A stretch of 64,000 nt of DNA from Siphonobacter aquaeclarae (GTDB taxonomy: Bacteria; Bacteroidota; Bacteroidia; Cytophagales; Spirosomataceae): NCBI RefSeq assembly GCF_900103285.1, contig NZ_FNGS01000005.1, positions 1 to 64,000 on the forward strand, in the 5' to 3' direction. The notes below the pieces were generated by a model. It had not been told where the DNA came from. It searched no databases and worked only from the letters and a program-made list of their open reading frames with translations. Of the stretch, positions 41,405 through 51,822 are shown piece by piece; the first letter of the stretch is position 1, and each line of letters begins with the position of its first letter. Made by a program: the position numbers and the translations under genes.

Positions 41405-42481
41405 TTACTTCGTCAGGTCACGGATAACCTTCACTTCCTCAGCCTTATACACTGTGCCATCGGTGCGGAAGATGTCGTGGAACCAGAGCTTAGGCTCGTC
41501 GCCGCTCGGAATCGGTTCGTCCCACGCATAGATCGTATTGGTTTTTCCCTGAACGAGCCCCCAGTTGATGGCGCCTACCTTGTACTTCTTGAAAATCGGC
41601 AGGCAGGTTTCGAACAGGCTCTTGTGCTTGCGCGCCATGTACTCGGTGCAGATGATGGGCCGGCCGAATTTCTGAAGGTCTTTGATCTGCTTTTCGAGAT
41701 CGTCCGACGGGCGGTAGTTATGGAACGTAATGATGTCCGAATTGGCAAACATGAATTCGTTCGAGAGCGGGTGATCGGTCCACCAGCCGGCCGTAATCGG
41801 CTGGCTCGGGTTGGCGGCGCGGGCCCATTCAAACGTCTTCATCAGCAGGGGCATCACGGCGTCATTGTAGCCGCTGTTGCTGGGCTCGTTAAACAAATCC
41901 CAGCCGAGGACGCGGTCGTCTTTCCCGAACGCCGTCAATACGCCTTTTGTATAGGCTTCGAGGCCGCCCCAGGTACGCGAATCGAACAGGCGCTTGGTGC
42001 CCGGCGCACGGAGCCAGCCGGAATTGTGGACGCCGGGCTTCGGCTTGGGCTGGGTTCCGGTTTTCGGGTCGTCGTTCCAGCAAGAATCAAAGAGTACGAA
42101 CAGAATCTTGATTTTGTGTTTTGCCGCGATGGTCAGAAACTGGTCAATGCGTTTTTTAAACCCTTCCGCGTCGTTTTCCCACGGCAGGTTGTGCAGGAAG
42201 ACGCGCATGGAATTCATACCGATACCCGCAGCCCAGCCGAGCTCACGGTCGATCGTCGTCGGGTCGAAGCTGTCTGCCTGCCACATTTCCAGTTCATTAA
42301 TAGCAGTACTGGGGATAAAATTGGCGCCGACAAACCACGGTTGTTTGGCGTACCAGGCATTGGCCTTTTCGGCGGACCACCGTCCGGGAAGTACCTTGAC
42401 CGCTTCACCGGTCGTTTTTTGGGCCGAAGCCTGGAGGAAAAAGAGTCCGGCTGCGGCCAGTGTCAGGAGGATACGTTTCAT
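41405..42481 (-). CDS. Secreted GH5-type glycoside hydrolase
   Basis: The protein has 358 aa with a signal peptide (MKRILLTLAAAGLFFLQASA, cut before Q). It is a TIM-barrel cellulase-family enzyme: WFVGANFIPSTAINELEMWQ, NSMRVFLHNLPWE, the acid/base Glu199 in LFNEPSN and the nucleophile Glu280 in CTEYMAR. The subfamily and substrate cannot be fixed; it is closer in feel to the cellulase/mannanase-like secreted Bacteroidota group than to classical endoglucanases. It is co-directional with and 26 bp downstream of the GH127 gene, so the two form the left arm of the utilisation locus. Confidence 0.8.
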   Translation of the reverse strand: MKRILLTLAAAGLFFLQASAQKTTGEAVKVLPGRWSAEKANAWYAKQPWFVGANFIPSTAINELEMWQADSFDPTTIDRELGWAAGIGMNSMRVFLHNLPWENDAEGFKKRIDQFLTIAAKHKIKILFVLFDSCWNDDPKTGTQPKPKPGVHNSGWLRAPGTKRLFDSRTWGGLEAYTKGVLTAFGKDDRVLGWDLFNEPSNSGYNDAVMPLLMKTFEWARAANPSQPITAGWWTDHPLSNEFMFANSDIITFHNYRPSDDLEKQIKDLQKFGRPIICTEYMARKHKSLFETCLPIFKKYKVGAINWGLVQGKTNTIYAWDEPIPSGDEPKLWFHDIFRTDGTVYKAEEVKVIRDLTK

Positions 42482-42507
42482 GCGAAAAAAATATAAGAGG
42501 TTGTGTT

Positions 42508-44493
42508 CTAAGGTACGACGGGAAAGGCTACAACCCGGAGTTTGGTACAGCCATAGGGTATAAGCGTAATCGGTTCGGACGCGGCGTCAACCTCGCCCTG
42601 GTACACTTCTTCCCGGGTAGTGACCGGTTGCCGGGCTACGCCTTCGACCAGTTTCCAGGCCGGTATTTTCCTGCCGGTCGCCCGGATTTCAACCGGGGCG
42701 TGGTCGGCATTCCAGACGAAAGGATAGGTCATTGTCCGCGTTACTACTTCCAGCGATTCCGCCGGTTTTTCGATGGTCTTTTTCGGAAGACCAAAATTCC
42801 AGTCGCTCTGCGGTTGAATTTCATAGTATTCTCCTTCCTGCGGGTGGTTCAGTTTCGTAAACTGCTCGCTGATTTTGAGCGCATAAACGAGCGGACCTCG
42901 TTCCACGGTCCGCGAATTCCTCGCCCAGTTGCTGGTCCGGACTTCCATCGGAAAATACAGTTCCAGCTTGTCGCCTGATTTCCAGGTGCGCTGGAGCCGG
43001 ACGGTCTTTCCGCCTTTTTCGGTCCGGAGTACCTGGCCGTTGAGGGAGACGGTCGCTTCCCTGCACCAATTCGGAATGCGGAATTCCAACGGGAGCGTAA
43101 CCGTTTTCGACGCCGAGATCGTGAACCGGATGCGGTCTTCAAACGGGTAAGCTGTTTCTTCTTCGATGGTCAGGTCAGTCCCGTCGGCTGCCCGGGTGCG
43201 GAGTACATTCGGTCCGTATACGAGCGCGGCGAAGCCCTTGTCGGGTGTGCCATACCACAGGTGCGACGCATACTTTGTCCAGCCCTGGTGCATGTTGGCC
43301 GTGCAGCAGGTATACCCGGCGTAGTGACCGTAGACATTGTTCATCCCCCGGTGAAAAGGCAGTGAAAAATCATAAACACCTTTTGATACCTGAACCTGGT
43401 TGGCAATACCGAAATACTGCCGGGACATGTAGTCGTCAGTCGTCTGCGCCGGCAGCGCATTGAACGTCATGCGTTCGAGCGCATTCATGTAATCGGTATC
43501 GCCGGTGATACCGACCATCTGTTCCAGGGAAAACATGGCTTCAACAATCGCGCAGAGCTCCACACCCTGAGTGGGTTCGTTGCCGTGAAGGTCTTCGTCT
43601 CCCGAAAACATACCGTGCGGCAGTCCGTGAAGGGTCATCAGGTCGCGGAAGCCGGTCTTCAGGGCCGCCAGGTCTTTCGCATCGCGGCTTTTCAGGAAGT
43701 ATACCGCGGGCGTTTTCAGACCCATCGCGACGTTGACGGCATGCCGGTCCATCCATTTTTCGCTGGTCTGGTTGGCCGCGGCCTGCATAACCCAGTTACG
43801 CTCGCCAAACATGCGGGTCCACGGCGTGGTCTGCCGGTAGAGTAATTCAGTGAGTTCGAGAAGCTTCGGATCTTTGGTCTGATCGTAAAGCCAGAGCGCG
43901 GTGAGCATGTTGTCGCCCCCGCGCGACTGCGCCCATTCCGTCCACTTAGCGAGTGGACATTCTTTGAGATTCTTGAGCTGGTAATGGAAGTAGCGTGTCA
44001 TCAGGTCGGTGACGCGCTTGTCGTTCGTCGCGGTATAGTATTGCTGAAGCACCTTCAGCATCACCATACGCGGCCACCAGTCTTCTCCGTCCTGGCAGGT
44101 TTCCATTTTTCCTTTGGTACGCTCGGCTTTGGTATACGGGCCGAAGAAGCCGTTCGGGCGCTGGGTACTCAGGCTCCAGTCGACATACCGCTTCACCTTG
44201 GCCTGGAGCGTGGCGTCATCGAGGAGGTAGGCGAGGGGCAGTGCGCCGTCGAGCCAGTAGGGCGTTTCTTCCCAGGCGTCTCCCTGGCCGCCGAGCCAGC
44301 CGTTGTCTTTCCGGACTTTGTCGTAATACTCATCCAGACGCCCGGTAGCGCCTTTCCGCATCGTCTGGAGCTGGTCGTTGAGCCAGCCCCGGGGCTTGAC
44401 GGCTCCCAGCGGCAGCTCCCGGTATTTGACGGGCGTTTGTGCGGTGGCCATGCCGGCGGCCAGCAATAAAACAGGCAGGAGGTGTTTTTTCAT
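42508..44493 (-). CDS. GH127-family beta-L-arabinofuranosidase-like enzyme (DUF1680)
   Basis: The protein has 661 aa with a signal peptide (MKKHLLPVLLLAAGMATA, cut before Q). An (alpha/alpha)6 barrel is followed by beta-sandwich domains. The zinc-thiolate site of GH127 is intact: Glu312 and Cys314 in GVELCAIVE, and Cys396-Cys397 in GYTCCTANMHQGW, where one cysteine is the nucleophile. Family enzymes release L-arabinofuranose from beta-linked arabino-oligosaccharides; GH146 is a close relative and cannot be excluded. The periplasmic location fits processing after SusCD import. It is divergent from the sigma factor 271 bp away, and first in the unit with GH5. Confidence 0.85.
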   Translation of the reverse strand: MKKHLLPVLLLAAGMATAQTPVKYRELPLGAVKPRGWLNDQLQTMRKGATGRLDEYYDKVRKDNGWLGGQGDAWEETPYWLDGALPLAYLLDDATLQAKVKRYVDWSLSTQRPNGFFGPYTKAERTKGKMETCQDGEDWWPRMVMLKVLQQYYTATNDKRVTDLMTRYFHYQLKNLKECPLAKWTEWAQSRGGDNMLTALWLYDQTKDPKLLELTELLYRQTTPWTRMFGERNWVMQAAANQTSEKWMDRHAVNVAMGLKTPAVYFLKSRDAKDLAALKTGFRDLMTLHGLPHGMFSGDEDLHGNEPTQGVELCAIVEAMFSLEQMVGITGDTDYMNALERMTFNALPAQTTDDYMSRQYFGIANQVQVSKGVYDFSLPFHRGMNNVYGHYAGYTCCTANMHQGWTKYASHLWYGTPDKGFAALVYGPNVLRTRAADGTDLTIEEETAYPFEDRIRFTISASKTVTLPLEFRIPNWCREATVSLNGQVLRTEKGGKTVRLQRTWKSGDKLELYFPMEVRTSNWARNSRTVERGPLVYALKISEQFTKLNHPQEGEYYEIQPQSDWNFGLPKKTIEKPAESLEVVTRTMTYPFVWNADHAPVEIRATGRKIPAWKLVEGVARQPVTTREEVYQGEVDAASEPITLIPYGCTKLRVVAFPVVP

Positions 44494-44764
44494 CCGAGGC
44501 TAAGCAGGATCGTCCTACAAAACTATTCGATTTTACAAGCTTTCCTCCTGACAAGTATGCTGCGCCCGACCCTGAGTCGGGCTGATTTCTTTTTTGGGTT
44601 TTTCGAAGGAATAGTTGGGTTTGGTCCGGCCCGATTCGGCTGTAACTTAAAGAGAGAGGAGTTCCGTGAAAAAAATATCAGAAAAATGAAAAACGGACTC
44701 AGGGTCGGAACGGAGATACTTGTCTGTCCACCGCTGTCGCTCAGACGACTGCGCCCCAATTGCT

Positions 44765-45415
44765 ATGCAGAGACCTATTACACGCTTTCGTTCCGGACAG
44801 GAGGCCAGGACACTGGAACTGAACCCCGGTGTTACGGCCCCCAGGGACCCCGACGAATACCTTCGCGCGCTCTTTGAAAGCGATCCCCGGCGGGGATGCG
44901 AGGAGCTCTTCCGCCGTTTTTACGGAGCGCTGTGCAGCCATGCCGTGCGCTTTGTGTACTCGCGGGAAGTAGCGGAAGACATTGTGTCGGAAGTGTTTTT
45001 TCAGTTCTGGAGCGACAAAGTGTACCTCACCGTCACGACGTCCTTCGCGGCCTATCTCTTCCGCGCGGTGCGGAACCGCTCCTATAATTACGTCCGGTGG
45101 GAGCTGGCGCGGTCGCGGCAAAGTACCGACGCTTCCCTCGGTCTGGTGGTCGATTACCAGCCGTCGCCGACGGAAATCGTGCAGTTCGACGAGCTTCACC
45201 GGAAAATTGAGCAAACGATTGAGCAACTTACCCCGCAATGCAAGCGCGTGTTCCTGATGAGCCGCTTCGAAAACAAGCGCTACCAGGAAATCGCGGATGA
45301 ACTTAACCTGAACGTCAAGACCGTCGAAACCCATATCAGCAAGGCACTGGCTACGCTGCGGGCGGCCCTCCAAGAGGAGTGGTTCTGGTGCCTGCTGCTC
45401 ATCGCCAGCCTCTGA
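44765..45415 (+). CDS. ECF-type RNA polymerase sigma factor (FecI-like)
   Basis: The protein has 216 aa from ATG 44765 (MQRPITRFRSGQ); the longer frame has a non-ATG start. Region 2 (~35-105) has CEELFRRFYGALCSHAVRFV, EVAEDIVSEVFFQFW and FRAVRNRSYNYVRW. Region 4 (~140-200) has IEQLTPQCKRVFLMSRFENK, YQEIADELNLNVKTVETHIS and KALATLR. This matches the Bacteroidota Bacteroides-expansion sigma-70 group. It is followed by a FecR anti-sigma and an STN-bearing SusC, so it should drive the locus when the transporter signals substrate. Confidence 0.9.
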   Translation: MQRPITRFRSGQEARTLELNPGVTAPRDPDEYLRALFESDPRRGCEELFRRFYGALCSHAVRFVYSREVAEDIVSEVFFQFWSDKVYLTVTTSFAAYLFRAVRNRSYNYVRWELARSRQSTDASLGLVVDYQPSPTEIVQFDELHRKIEQTIEQLTPQCKRVFLMSRFENKRYQEIADELNLNVKTVETHISKALATLRAALQEEWFWCLLLIASL

Positions 45416-45445
45416 CGGCCTTCTTCCCGAATAGCTCTCAAGACC

Positions 45446-46432
45446 ATGGTAACGAAAGAAATATTGATGGACTATCACGCAGGAAGGCTCAAGCCCCTGC
45501 AGACGCGCCTCGTTGAAGAATGGCTTCAGGAGCCGGGCAACGAAGTCGTCTTTTATGAAACGCTTTTTGAATGGGAAGCAACCCATCTGCAATACCACGC
45601 CGACACCGATGCCGCGCTGGAAAAGTACCGCCTGTTTCTCGAAAAAGGGACCGGCCAGGTAGCAGAAGAGGCATTGGCGCGGAGCCCTTCCCGGTTTTTC
45701 CGCTGGGGAATGGGACTGGCCGCCGCCGTAACGCTCGTGCTTTCGGCCTGGATTTTCAGGCATAACCTCTTCTACCGTACCTACGAAACGGGCTTCGGTC
45801 AGATGAAACGTATAGTCCTACCGGAAGGTAGTGCCGTGACGCTGAATGCGCATTCCCGGTTGCGTTTTCCGCGGTTTGATTTTGGCTCGGGCGACCGCGA
45901 AGTACGGCTTGACGGCGAGGCGCAGTTTTCCGTTGTGCATACCGCTGATCACCGCCGCTTTGTCGTCCGGACGGAACGCAACGTCGACGTGGAAGTACTC
46001 GGCACCGAATTCGTGGTTTTCAACCGGCAGCGGGCGACGCGGGTAGTACTGGTGAAGGGGAAAGTCAAACTGGCCTATCACCCGGAAACCGACAAGCCCC
46101 GCGAAATCATGATGCGGCCGGGCGATCAGTTTACGCTGGATGCAAAAGGGTATACTTCCCTGGAAACCAGGAAGAAACCGGAAGATGCGGCGGCCTGGGC
46201 CGACCACAAGTACATCTTCAATGATACCCCGCTCCGGGAAATTGCCGACCTGATCCGGGAAAACTATGGATACGAAGTCCGCATTGCCAGTCGCCGCCTC
46301 GGTGAGCGGGTGGTATCCGGCACATTCGAAGCAGCAAGCGGGGACGAGCTGCTTAATGTCCTTCAAGAACTGCTGAATATCCGCGTCGTCCGCCAGGGAA
46401 AACACGTCACCTTTTCTGAAAAGAGCAAGTAG
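45446..46432 (+). CDS. FecR-domain anti-sigma factor
   Basis: The 328-aa protein has a cytoplasmic N-terminus (~1-85) that should hold the sigma factor, one membrane helix (~87-104, RWGMGLAAAVTLVLSAWIF), and a periplasmic FecR domain (~116-215: KRIVLPEGSAVTLNAHSRLR, VRLDGEAQFSVVH, VEVLGTEFVVFNRQ). A DUF4974-type C-terminal domain follows (~255-325: FNDTPLREIADLIRENYGYEV). The last region resembles the STN fold and is expected to touch the SusC signalling domain. It is the middle of a sigma-FecR-SusC operon, 30 bp after the sigma gene. Confidence 0.92.
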   Translation: MVTKEILMDYHAGRLKPLQTRLVEEWLQEPGNEVVFYETLFEWEATHLQYHADTDAALEKYRLFLEKGTGQVAEEALARSPSRFFRWGMGLAAAVTLVLSAWIFRHNLFYRTYETGFGQMKRIVLPEGSAVTLNAHSRLRFPRFDFGSGDREVRLDGEAQFSVVHTADHRRFVVRTERNVDVEVLGTEFVVFNRQRATRVVLVKGKVKLAYHPETDKPREIMMRPGDQFTLDAKGYTSLETRKKPEDAAAWADHKYIFNDTPLREIADLIRENYGYEVRIASRRLGERVVSGTFEAASGDELLNVLQELLNIRVVRQGKHVTFSEKSK

Positions 46433-46453
46433 TTTTCATCTCCCTTACTACCT

Positions 46454-49400
46454 ATGAAACACACATTACTTCTCTGGGTCTCCGCCGGACTAGCGTTCGG
46501 CTATCAGGCGGGCCCTGCCCAAACATTTGCCCGGGCCGAACGGACGGTCCAGCATTCGGAGTATGCTCCGCTGACGCACCGGTCTCTCCGGGAGGTGCTG
46601 AAGCAGGTGAAAAGCGAGTACGGCGTACATATTCTGTTTGAGAACCGGACGGTTGATCATCTCTCCGTTCCCGCCGGCAGTATCCGGATGACGGCCCCGG
46701 TGGAGGTGGTGCTCGAAAATCTCCTTCGCCCGTTTGGCCTGACATTCAGGAAGATAAAAGACCGTTCTTACATCATTGTCGGAGAGGCGAAGAATCCCCG
46801 CACGATCGCCGGTTTGCCCCGCCCGGCATTGGTGACTCTTCCTTCCATCGCATCAGATGCGCCCGCCGGTACTCCATCGGTGACGACCATTCAGCTTAGC
46901 CCGAAAGATGTACCCATCCGCGGAACGGTGAAAGACGGTGCGACCGGTGAACCGCTCCCAGGCGCTAACCTGCAGGTGAAGGGAACGACCCGCGGCGCGA
47001 CGACCGACGGTACCGGGTCCTTCCGCATCGACGTACCCGACCGGGAGGCGGTACTGATTGTGTCTTCCGTCGGGTTTGAAACGCGGGAGATTCTCGTCGG
47101 CAGTCAGAGTATCCTGGAAATCAACCTGAAACAGATAGACAAGGCCCTCAATGAAGTAGTGGTGGTGGGGTATGGCGAACAGAAACGGGAGTCCATTACC
47201 GGTGCTATTTCCAGTATTTCCAGCAAAGACCTGGACAAGATACACGGTGGCGCGACGGTCAGTTCCGGCCTGGCAGGCAAGATTCCCGGCGTGTCGTTCC
47301 GGATGACGGATGGTCGCCCGGGCGCCAGCGCCAACATCCAGATCCGGAATATGGGTAATCCGCTGTATGTCGTCGACGGCATTCAGAAAGACGCCGGGCA
47401 GTTCAACAACATTTCACCCAATGATATTGAGAGTATTACGGTGCTGAAGGACGCATCGGCGGCAATTTACGGCGTGCGTGCGGCCAACGGCGTAATCGTT
47501 GTCAAGACCAAACGCGGACGTACCGGCAGTCAGAATACCATCAACGTGGACGCCTATACGGGCTTCCAGAACTGGACGCGCTTTCCGCGGACCACGAACG
47601 CCTATGAATGGATGCTCGGCAAGGCCGACGCAGAAATGAATCAGTATGGACGGACGGATATTACTCCTGCCGAGCTCGCCAAGTGGAAGCAGGGGACCGA
47701 ATATGGCTACCGGAGCTTCGACTGGTATGATTTCATCGTCAAGAAAAACTCGCCGCAGTACAACGTCAACCTGAGTGCCACCGGCGGCTCGGACAAAATC
47801 AACTACTACATTTCCGCCACGCATTTGTTTCAGAATTCGGTGCTCGGCCGCGAGTTTATCTTCAAGCGGACGAATATCCAGAGTAATGTTGACGCACAGA
47901 TTACCAATAGTTTGAAGGTCGGCGTGCAGATCAACGGACGCATCGAAACCCGCGACAATCCGGGAGTACCCGGCGTAGACGATTACTGGGCGCCGCGCTT
48001 CGCCCTGTTCCGGAACCGGCCTACCGAGCGCCCCTTCGCCAACGACAACCCGAATTACCTCAATGACATCGGCCACAACGATACCAACTGGGGATTGCTC
48101 AACAAGAAGAAATCGGGGTACTGGACGGAAGACTGGCGCGTACTTCAGGCCAACTTCACCGGCGAGTATACCTTCCCGGTCAAAGGGCTGACGGCCCGGG
48201 GCGTATATTCCTACTACATCGCCGACCGGCTCATGAACGGCCACGAGTATACCTACGACGCCTTCACCTACTACCCGGATACTCAGGAATATAAGCGCAC
48301 CGGAGGCAGTACCAACCCCTGGCGGGAGCGCGGCACGCGGAAGGTACTCGAAAACGTCCTGCAAGGGCAGCTGAACTACAACAATACCTTCGGCAAGCAT
48401 GGCATCGGCGCGACATTCGTGGCCGAGCGGATTTCCCGCCGCGAAATCGACGTCTGGGTACACAGCGTTCCGCAAACCAACGAACTGCCGCTGCTGCAGT
48501 TTGCCGACATGGATACCTACAACGACACTGACGTGCAAACGGCGCGGGCAGGGTATATCGGGCGGTTTAACTACAACTATGACAACAAGTATTTCCTCGA
48601 ACTGGCCGGTCGCCGGGACGCTTCCTACAAATTCGCGCCTTCCAAACGCTGGGGTTTCTTTCCCTCTGTATCCGCTGGCTGGCGGATTACGGAAGAGCCG
48701 TTTGCGCGTGAAATCCTCGGCGCGGGTACCGTCCTCACCAACCTGAAACTGCGCGGATCATACGGCGCGCTGGGCGATGACGACGTGGGTATCGGGGACT
48801 TCGACTATGTTTCGGGGTATAGCTATGGTTCGTCTACCGTTGTGATGGATGGCCAGGTGATTAAAGGCTCGCGGGATCGCGGCGTTCCGATCACGAACAT
48901 TACCTGGTTTACCTCCAAAATCCTGGATATAGGGGCAGATTTCTCGCTGCTGAATGGAAAGGTGAACGGGTCGGTCGACTACTTCAACCGCAGGCGGTCG
49001 GGCCTGCGCGGACGCAAGTACGATGTGCTGGTACCGTCCGAGCTCGGGTACTCCCTTCCCGATGAAAACGTCAACAGCGATTCTCAGATAGGAGGAGAAG
49101 GGTCGCTTTCCTACACCGGAAAAGCCCATGACGTGACCTATAGTATTGGCGGAAACCTGTCTTTTTCCAGGCGGAAGTTCCTGTCATCCTACAAACCGCG
49201 CTGGAACAATTCCCTGGACCATTACCGGAACTCCGGCGAACAGCGCTGGAACGACGTCTTCTGGGGCTACCACGTAACCGGGCAGTTTCAGTCCCAGCAG
49301 CAAATCAACGAGTATGGCGTCAATGTCGACGGTCAGGGAAATAAAACCCTCCTTCCCGGAGACCTCATCTACGAGGACACAAACAAGGACGGTGTAATCG

Positions 49401-49954
49401 ACGACCGGGATGTCCGCCCCATCGGAAACGCCGTCGGCAACAACCCGACGCTCAACTATGGCCTTAATTTCCAGCTGGCCTGGAAAGGGATCGACTTCAC
49501 AGCCGATTTCTCGGGTGGCGCGGGCTATTCCTACATGCGGAACTGGGAAATGCGCTGGGCCTACCAGAACGGTGGCGCACTGTTGCGGGATTTTTACGAC
49601 GACCGCTGGCACCGCGAAGATCCCTTCAACCTCAACAGCCCCTGGATTGCAGGAAAATACCCGGCGCTGCGCTTCAACGACGGCGGCCACAGCAACAATA
49701 ACAAGGACTCTGATTTCTGGCTGACAAACGTGCGGTACCTCCGCCTCCGTACCCTCGAAATCGGCTATTCGCTGCCGAAGGCGCTGCTGGAACGGGTGAA
49801 GGTGAAACGCGCACGGATCTACTTCAATACCTATAACCTGTTTTCGATTGACAACCTCCGGAAGGTGGGCATCGACCCGGAAATCTCCGAAGGAAACGGC
49901 CTCGCGTATCCGCAGAACAAGTTTGTCAATGTCGGTGTCAACCTGTCGCTCTAA
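46454..49954 (+). CDS. SusC/RagA-family TonB-linked outer-membrane transporter with STN domain
   Basis: The protein has 1166 aa. A signal peptide is followed by an STN signalling domain (~43-110; LREVLKQVKSEYGVHILFEN), a carboxypeptidase-regulatory-like beta domain (~153-225; PIRGTVKDGATGEPLPGANL), a TonB-box-like ALNEVVVVGYGEQKRESITG (231-250) and a plug (~245-360; VSSGLAGKIPGVSF, IQIRNMGNPLYVVDGI). The rest is a 22-strand barrel. It imports glycan oligosaccharides with SusD, powered by TonB. The STN domain links transport to the FecR/sigma pair encoded just upstream (21 bp), which is the hybrid trans-envelope signalling form of SusC. Confidence 0.95.
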   Translation: MKHTLLLWVSAGLAFGYQAGPAQTFARAERTVQHSEYAPLTHRSLREVLKQVKSEYGVHILFENRTVDHLSVPAGSIRMTAPVEVVLENLLRPFGLTFRKIKDRSYIIVGEAKNPRTIAGLPRPALVTLPSIASDAPAGTPSVTTIQLSPKDVPIRGTVKDGATGEPLPGANLQVKGTTRGATTDGTGSFRIDVPDREAVLIVSSVGFETREILVGSQSILEINLKQIDKALNEVVVVGYGEQKRESITGAISSISSKDLDKIHGGATVSSGLAGKIPGVSFRMTDGRPGASANIQIRNMGNPLYVVDGIQKDAGQFNNISPNDIESITVLKDASAAIYGVRAANGVIVVKTKRGRTGSQNTINVDAYTGFQNWTRFPRTTNAYEWMLGKADAEMNQYGRTDITPAELAKWKQGTEYGYRSFDWYDFIVKKNSPQYNVNLSATGGSDKINYYISATHLFQNSVLGREFIFKRTNIQSNVDAQITNSLKVGVQINGRIETRDNPGVPGVDDYWAPRFALFRNRPTERPFANDNPNYLNDIGHNDTNWGLLNKKKSGYWTEDWRVLQANFTGEYTFPVKGLTARGVYSYYIADRLMNGHEYTYDAFTYYPDTQEYKRTGGSTNPWRERGTRKVLENVLQGQLNYNNTFGKHGIGATFVAERISRREIDVWVHSVPQTNELPLLQFADMDTYNDTDVQTARAGYIGRFNYNYDNKYFLELAGRRDASYKFAPSKRWGFFPSVSAGWRITEEPFAREILGAGTVLTNLKLRGSYGALGDDDVGIGDFDYVSGYSYGSSTVVMDGQVIKGSRDRGVPITNITWFTSKILDIGADFSLLNGKVNGSVDYFNRRRSGLRGRKYDVLVPSELGYSLPDENVNSDSQIGGEGSLSYTGKAHDVTYSIGGNLSFSRRKFLSSYKPRWNNSLDHYRNSGEQRWNDVFWGYHVTGQFQSQQQINEYGVNVDGQGNKTLLPGDLIYEDTNKDGVIDDRDVRPIGNAVGNNPTLNYGLNFQLAWKGIDFTADFSGGAGYSYMRNWEMRWAYQNGGALLRDFYDDRWHREDPFNLNSPWIAGKYPALRFNDGGHSNNNKDSDFWLTNVRYLRLRTLEIGYSLPKALLERVKVKRARIYFNTYNLFSIDNLRKVGIDPEISEGNGLAYPQNKFVNVGVNLSL

Positions 49955-49959
49955 CCGAA

Positions 49960-51822
49960 ATGAAAAAGATATTCCTACTGGGTTCTTTCCTGCTGGTATT
50001 GGCGGGGTGCAACGATGAAAAGTTCCTCGACAAGGAGCCAACCAATATTCTGAATGACGCACAGGTATGGCAAAGCCCGACGCTCGTACTGACGGTACTG
50101 GCTGACCTGTACGACCGGTACCCCGACCTGCAATCCGTTGAGAAATGGGCCGAGTATGCCAATTTCGACGAAGCCTTCGCCTCTGCGGCCAGTGAGTACT
50201 GGCGGAGCCGTAATTCCGAGTATCCGTACGACTGGTGGAACTACTGGGATTATGGTCTTCTCCGGGAACTCAACCTCTTCATTCAGAAGTGCGAGGCTTC
50301 CAAGCTGACCGAAAAAAGCCTGTTTCTGGCGGAAGCCCGCTACCTCCGGGCATCGGTGTACTTCGAGCTGGTGAAGCGAATGGGAGGGGTACCCCTTATT
50401 CTGGAGCCGATGGAGTATAACTTCAGCGGCGACCCGACCTACCTGCAGCATGCCCGGGCGAAAGAGTCCGAGATCTATGATTTCGTGATTGCGGAGATGG
50501 AAGCAATCAAGGCGGATTTACCGGCGGCGGCCTCCACCAAATCAAGGGCGACGAAGGGCCTCGCCCTTGCTACGGAGGCCCGGGCGGCACTGTACGCGGC
50601 CTCTATCGCAAAGTATGGCGTCAATACACCGGAAGTATCCCTGCCGGGTGGAGAAATTGGTATTCCGGCAGCGCTGGCTGCCGGTTATTACCAGAAAGCG
50701 CTGAAAGCGGCGGAAGAGCTGATCGCCGGCGGCCAGTATGCGTTGTACCTGAAGAAACCGACGGATTTGCAGGACAACTTCGCCAGCCTGTTTACCGACA
50801 AATCGAATAATCCGGAAGTTATTTTCGTGAAGGATTTCAAGCTGAAAAGTGGGAAAATCCAGGGCTGGACCCTTAACAACCAGCCCCGCAGCAGCGCCGA
50901 AGAGCAGCAGGGGGGACGTATCAATCCCTCGCTCAACCTGGTGCAGTCGTTCGAAAAGCTCGACAATACCTTCGAACCTTTCGCTACGAAAGATGCCGGC
51001 GGGAACTACCTCTATTTCAACAATCCCCTTGACCTCTTTGCCAACCGCGATGCCCGTCTTGGCGGTACCGTGATTCTCCCCGGCAGCCAGTTTAAAGCCA
51101 AAACGCTTGACATCTGGGCCGGGTATATGCTGGCCGATGGCAGTATCATCACCGGCGACAATTTCGGCGCCCGGAAAGTACTTCCCGGAAAAACGACCGA
51201 TGATCAGGTAGTAGGCTTTGACGGACCGATCGACGGCCTCGAATACAGCGCCCAAACCGGTTTTTATGTCCGGAAATTCATGGACCCGGCAGTAGGTTCG
51301 GGTCAGATCGGTACCCAGAGTGATGTCTGGTGGGTGCGGTATCGGTATGCAGAAGTACTGCTGAATGCGGCTGAGGCTGCTTTTGAGCTGGGAGATAAAG
51401 CAAAAGCGGCGGGGTATCTCAACCCGGTACGCCGCCGGGCAGGTTTTCAGACGGACCTGGTGGCAGCGGATATCACGTTCGACCGCCTCGTGCATGAGCG
51501 GAAGGTAGAGTTGGCCTTTGAAGGCCATCTGTTGTGGGATATGAAACGCTGGCGGCTGGCGCATGTGGTCTGGAATGGCGCGTCGACTCCGCTGACTACG
51601 CAGCCGGGAAAAGCCACCGAAACAAGTACCCGCATGTTTGGCCTGTGGCCGTACAAGGTGTATGCGCCCGGCGCGGCGACCAATGGCAGATGGGTATTCC
51701 GGCAGATTATCCCGGCCAACGTCACCAATCCGCACCGTTTCCGCCTCGGCAATTACTACTCCCTCATCAGCGAAGAGATCCGGAACAATAACCCCAAAAT
51801 CGTCAAAAACCCGAACCAATGA
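49960..51822 (+). CDS. SusD/RagB-family glycan-binding lipoprotein
   Basis: The 620-aa protein has a lipobox ending LVLAGC (Cys17), then NDEKFLDKEPTNIL, the conserved mature SusD start. TPR-like helices carry LNLFIQKCEASKLTEKSLFL, AEARYLRASVYFELVKRMGG and GVPLILEPM. The C-terminal part has VRYRYAEVLLNAAEAAFELG, RRRAGFQTDL and HERKVELAFEGHLLWDMKRW, all family hallmarks. It caps the SusC barrel on the cell surface and captures the glycan. It begins 5 bp after SusC and overlaps the next gene by 4 bp (ATGA). Confidence 0.95.
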   Translation: MKKIFLLGSFLLVLAGCNDEKFLDKEPTNILNDAQVWQSPTLVLTVLADLYDRYPDLQSVEKWAEYANFDEAFASAASEYWRSRNSEYPYDWWNYWDYGLLRELNLFIQKCEASKLTEKSLFLAEARYLRASVYFELVKRMGGVPLILEPMEYNFSGDPTYLQHARAKESEIYDFVIAEMEAIKADLPAAASTKSRATKGLALATEARAALYAASIAKYGVNTPEVSLPGGEIGIPAALAAGYYQKALKAAEELIAGGQYALYLKKPTDLQDNFASLFTDKSNNPEVIFVKDFKLKSGKIQGWTLNNQPRSSAEEQQGGRINPSLNLVQSFEKLDNTFEPFATKDAGGNYLYFNNPLDLFANRDARLGGTVILPGSQFKAKTLDIWAGYMLADGSIITGDNFGARKVLPGKTTDDQVVGFDGPIDGLEYSAQTGFYVRKFMDPAVGSGQIGTQSDVWWVRYRYAEVLLNAAEAAFELGDKAKAAGYLNPVRRRAGFQTDLVAADITFDRLVHERKVELAFEGHLLWDMKRWRLAHVVWNGASTPLTTQPGKATETSTRMFGLWPYKVYAPGAATNGRWVFRQIIPANVTNPHRFRLGNYYSLISEEIRNNNPKIVKNPNQ